Positions 4,887 to 6,195 of a DNA stretch of 6,195 nucleotides are shown here, one piece after another (the stretch's first letter is position 1; the number at the start of each line of letters is the position of its first letter). The notes beneath the pieces are model-generated. The model saw nothing but the letters and a program-made list of their open reading frames with translations. It was not told the DNA's origin and did no database searches. Position numbers and translations under genes: made by a program. The DNA comes from JBOGEN01 sp050743265 (GTDB lineage Bacteria; Actinomycetota; Actinomycetes; JBOGEN01), in the NCBI GenBank assembly GCA_050743265.1, contig JBOGEN010000110.1, positions 1-6,195 of the forward strand. The letters are read 5' to 3'.

Positions 4887-6195
4887 TCAGTCCCCGTCCT
4901 GCCAGGCCGGCGCGTGCGTCCCGTCCTGGCCGGGGATGCGGATGCCCACGTCACGGGCCGTGTCCAGGGCCACCTCGTAGCCCGCGTCCGCATGCCGCAG
5001 GACGCCGCTGCCCGGGTCGTTCGTGAGCACCCGGGTGACGCGCTCCCTGCCGTCGTCGGTGCCGTCCGCGACCACGACGACACCCGCGTGGATCGACTTG
5101 CCGATGCCGACGCCGCCGCCGTGGTGGACCGACACCCACGAGGCCCCGGACGCGGTGTTGAGCAGGGCGTTGAGGATCGGCCAGTCCGCGATCGCGTCGG
5201 AGCCGTCGCGCATCCCCTCGGTCTCCCGCTCCGGTGAGGCGACCGACCCGGCGTCGAGGTGGTCGCGTCCGATCACCACGGGTGCGCCGAGGCGTCCTGA
5301 CCGGACCAGGTCGTCGAACGCCTGGCCGGCCACGTGCCGCTCGCCGTACCCGAGCCAGCAGATGCGTGACGGCAGGCCCTGGCCGCCGACCTTCGCCGCC
5401 GCGAAGCGCACCCAGCGCTGCAGCAGGTCGTCGTCGGGGAACGCGTCGAGAACGGCCTCGTCCGTGGCGGCGAGGTCCTTGTCCTCCCCGGACAGGCAGG
5501 CCCAGCGAAACGGCCCGGCGCCCCGGGCGAACAACGGGCGGATGTAGGCGACCACGAACCCGGGGTACGAGAACGCGTCGGCGAACCCGGCGTCGCGGGC
5601 CTGGCCGCGCAGGCCGTTGCCGTAGTCGAACGCGACCGCGCCCGCGGCCGCCAGGTCCACCATCGCCCGGCAGTGCGTCGCCATCGCCTGCTTGGCCCGT
5701 TCGACGTACTCCCCAGGCTGGGTACGGCGCAGCTCGATCGCCTCGTCGAGGCTCATCCCGTTCGGGACGTACCCCTGCAGGGCGTCGTGCGCCGAGGTCT
5801 GGTCGGTCACGACGTCGGGCGTCCAGCCGCGGCGGACGAGCTCGGGGTGCGTGTCGGCACAGTTCGCGACGACCGCGATCGAGACAGCCCGACGCGCCCG
5901 CCGGGCTGTCTCGGCCCGGGCGAGGCCGTCGTCCAGGGAGTCGGCGATCTCGTCGAGATAGCCGTGCTCGAGCCGGCGCCGCGCCCGCCACGGGTCCACC
6001 TCGACGCAGAGCGCGGCCCCGCCGTTGCCGGTCACGGCGAGCGGCTGGGCGCCACCCATGCCGCCGAGACCGCCGGTGAGGGTGATCGTGCCAGCGAGCG
6101 TGGCGGTGCCGCTGTGGCTCGGGAAGTGCTGGTTCGCCACCTCGGCGAAGGTGGCAAAGGTGCCCTGCAGGATGCCCTGGGTGCCGATGTAGATC
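4887..6195 (-). CDS. hutU: Urocanate hydratase (urocanase), 5' end cut by window edge
   Basis: Converts urocanate to 4-imidazolone-5-propionate with tightly bound NAD+, the second step of histidine degradation, in the cytoplasm. 435 residues plus stop are visible. The reading starts inside the protein with IYIGTQGILQGTF and lacks about 130 N-terminal residues relative to a family length of about 560. The NAD-binding LTGGLGGMGGAQP is at visible residues 39-51. DVVTDQTSAHD (127-137) and AFDYGNGLRGQA (188-199) follow, then FRWACLSGEDKDL. GLPSRICWLGYGER carries visible Cys279, which aligns by spacing with the catalytic Cys410 of Pseudomonas putida urocanase. HHGGGVGIGKSIHAG (357-371) is near the C-terminus. 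GTG 6140 is internal, not the start. Nothing is truncated or frameshifted in view. The stop at 4887-4889 faces the CGNR stop 42 nt away, with no clear hairpin between them. Confidence 0.97.
   Translation of the reverse strand, partial: IYIGTQGILQGTFATFAEVANQHFPSHSGTATLAGTITLTGGLGGMGGAQPLAVTGNGGAALCVEVDPWRARRRLEHGYLDEIADSLDDGLARAETARRARRAVSIAVVANCADTHPELVRRGWTPDVVTDQTSAHDALQGYVPNGMSLDEAIELRRTQPGEYVERAKQAMATHCRAMVDLAAAGAVAFDYGNGLRGQARDAGFADAFSYPGFVVAYIRPLFARGAGPFRWACLSGEDKDLAATDEAVLDAFPDDDLLQRWVRFAAAKVGGQGLPSRICWLGYGERHVAGQAFDDLVRSGRLGAPVVIGRDHLDAGSVASPERETEGMRDGSDAIADWPILNALLNTASGASWVSVHHGGGVGIGKSIHAGVVVVADGTDDGRERVTRVLTNDPGSGVLRHADAGYEVALDTARDVGIRIPGQDGTHAPAWQDGD
5880..5913. repeat. Perfect 12-bp inverted repeat inside hutU
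   Basis: CGAGACAGCCCG (5880-5891) and CGGGCTGTCTCG (5902-5913) are exact reverse complements around a 10-nt spacer. They encode the ETARRARRAVS region of HutU, about 100-110 residues into the visible part. The pair could form a strong intragenic hairpin in the hutU mRNA. It may be coincidence from alternating Arg/Ala codons, but a perfect 12-bp arm is more than usual for this background. Confidence 0.8.

Overview
The window is very GC-rich, with strong third-position G/C bias, GTG starts and a reading frame open on the opposite strand of nearly every gene. Together with an SsgB-type protein, a PGPGW (TIGR02611-type) membrane protein and actinobacterial protein sequences, this points to a chromosomal segment of a high-GC actinobacterium. 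A Micrococcales-like lineage is my guess, not something the sequence proves.

Layout. Positions 1-1435 (minus) hold the N-terminal 478 codons of threonyl-tRNA synthetase (thrS), cut by the left edge. Next come a leader with a candidate -10, a tRNA-Val(CAC) gene (1606-1677, minus) with a candidate terminator hairpin, and a small PGPGW membrane protein (1693-2118, minus) that looks leaderless. Divergent from it is an SsgA/SsgB-family cell-division protein (2246-2671, plus). A long hairpin at 2718-2753 separates it from the convergent hutI (2761-3996, minus), imidazolonepropionase. A 293-bp divergent intergenic region follows, then a CGNR zinc-finger/ABATE putative transcription regulator (4290-4844, plus). 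Last is hutU (4887-6195, minus), urocanate hydratase, cut by the right edge so that about 130 N-terminal residues are missing.

How the genes work together. The left half is translation and cell-envelope/division housekeeping. From memory, thrS and ssgB also lie close together in Streptomyces, so this is probably an old actinobacterial block. The right half is histidine degradation: HutU makes imidazolonepropionate from urocanate and HutI hydrolyses it to N-formimino-L-glutamate. The two enzymes share a strand but are separated by an opposite-strand regulator-like gene, so hutI cannot be a simple read-through product of hutU and should have its own promoter next to the CGNR gene. Histidase and the formiminoglutamate-processing enzymes are not visible here.

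I see no mobile element, CRISPR array, phage or defence genes, and no clearly new system. The most notable points are the CGNR gene splitting the hut genes, an Arg where the ThrRS editing site normally has Cys, a perfect 12-bp inverted repeat inside hutU, and a probable leaderless start for the PGPGW gene.
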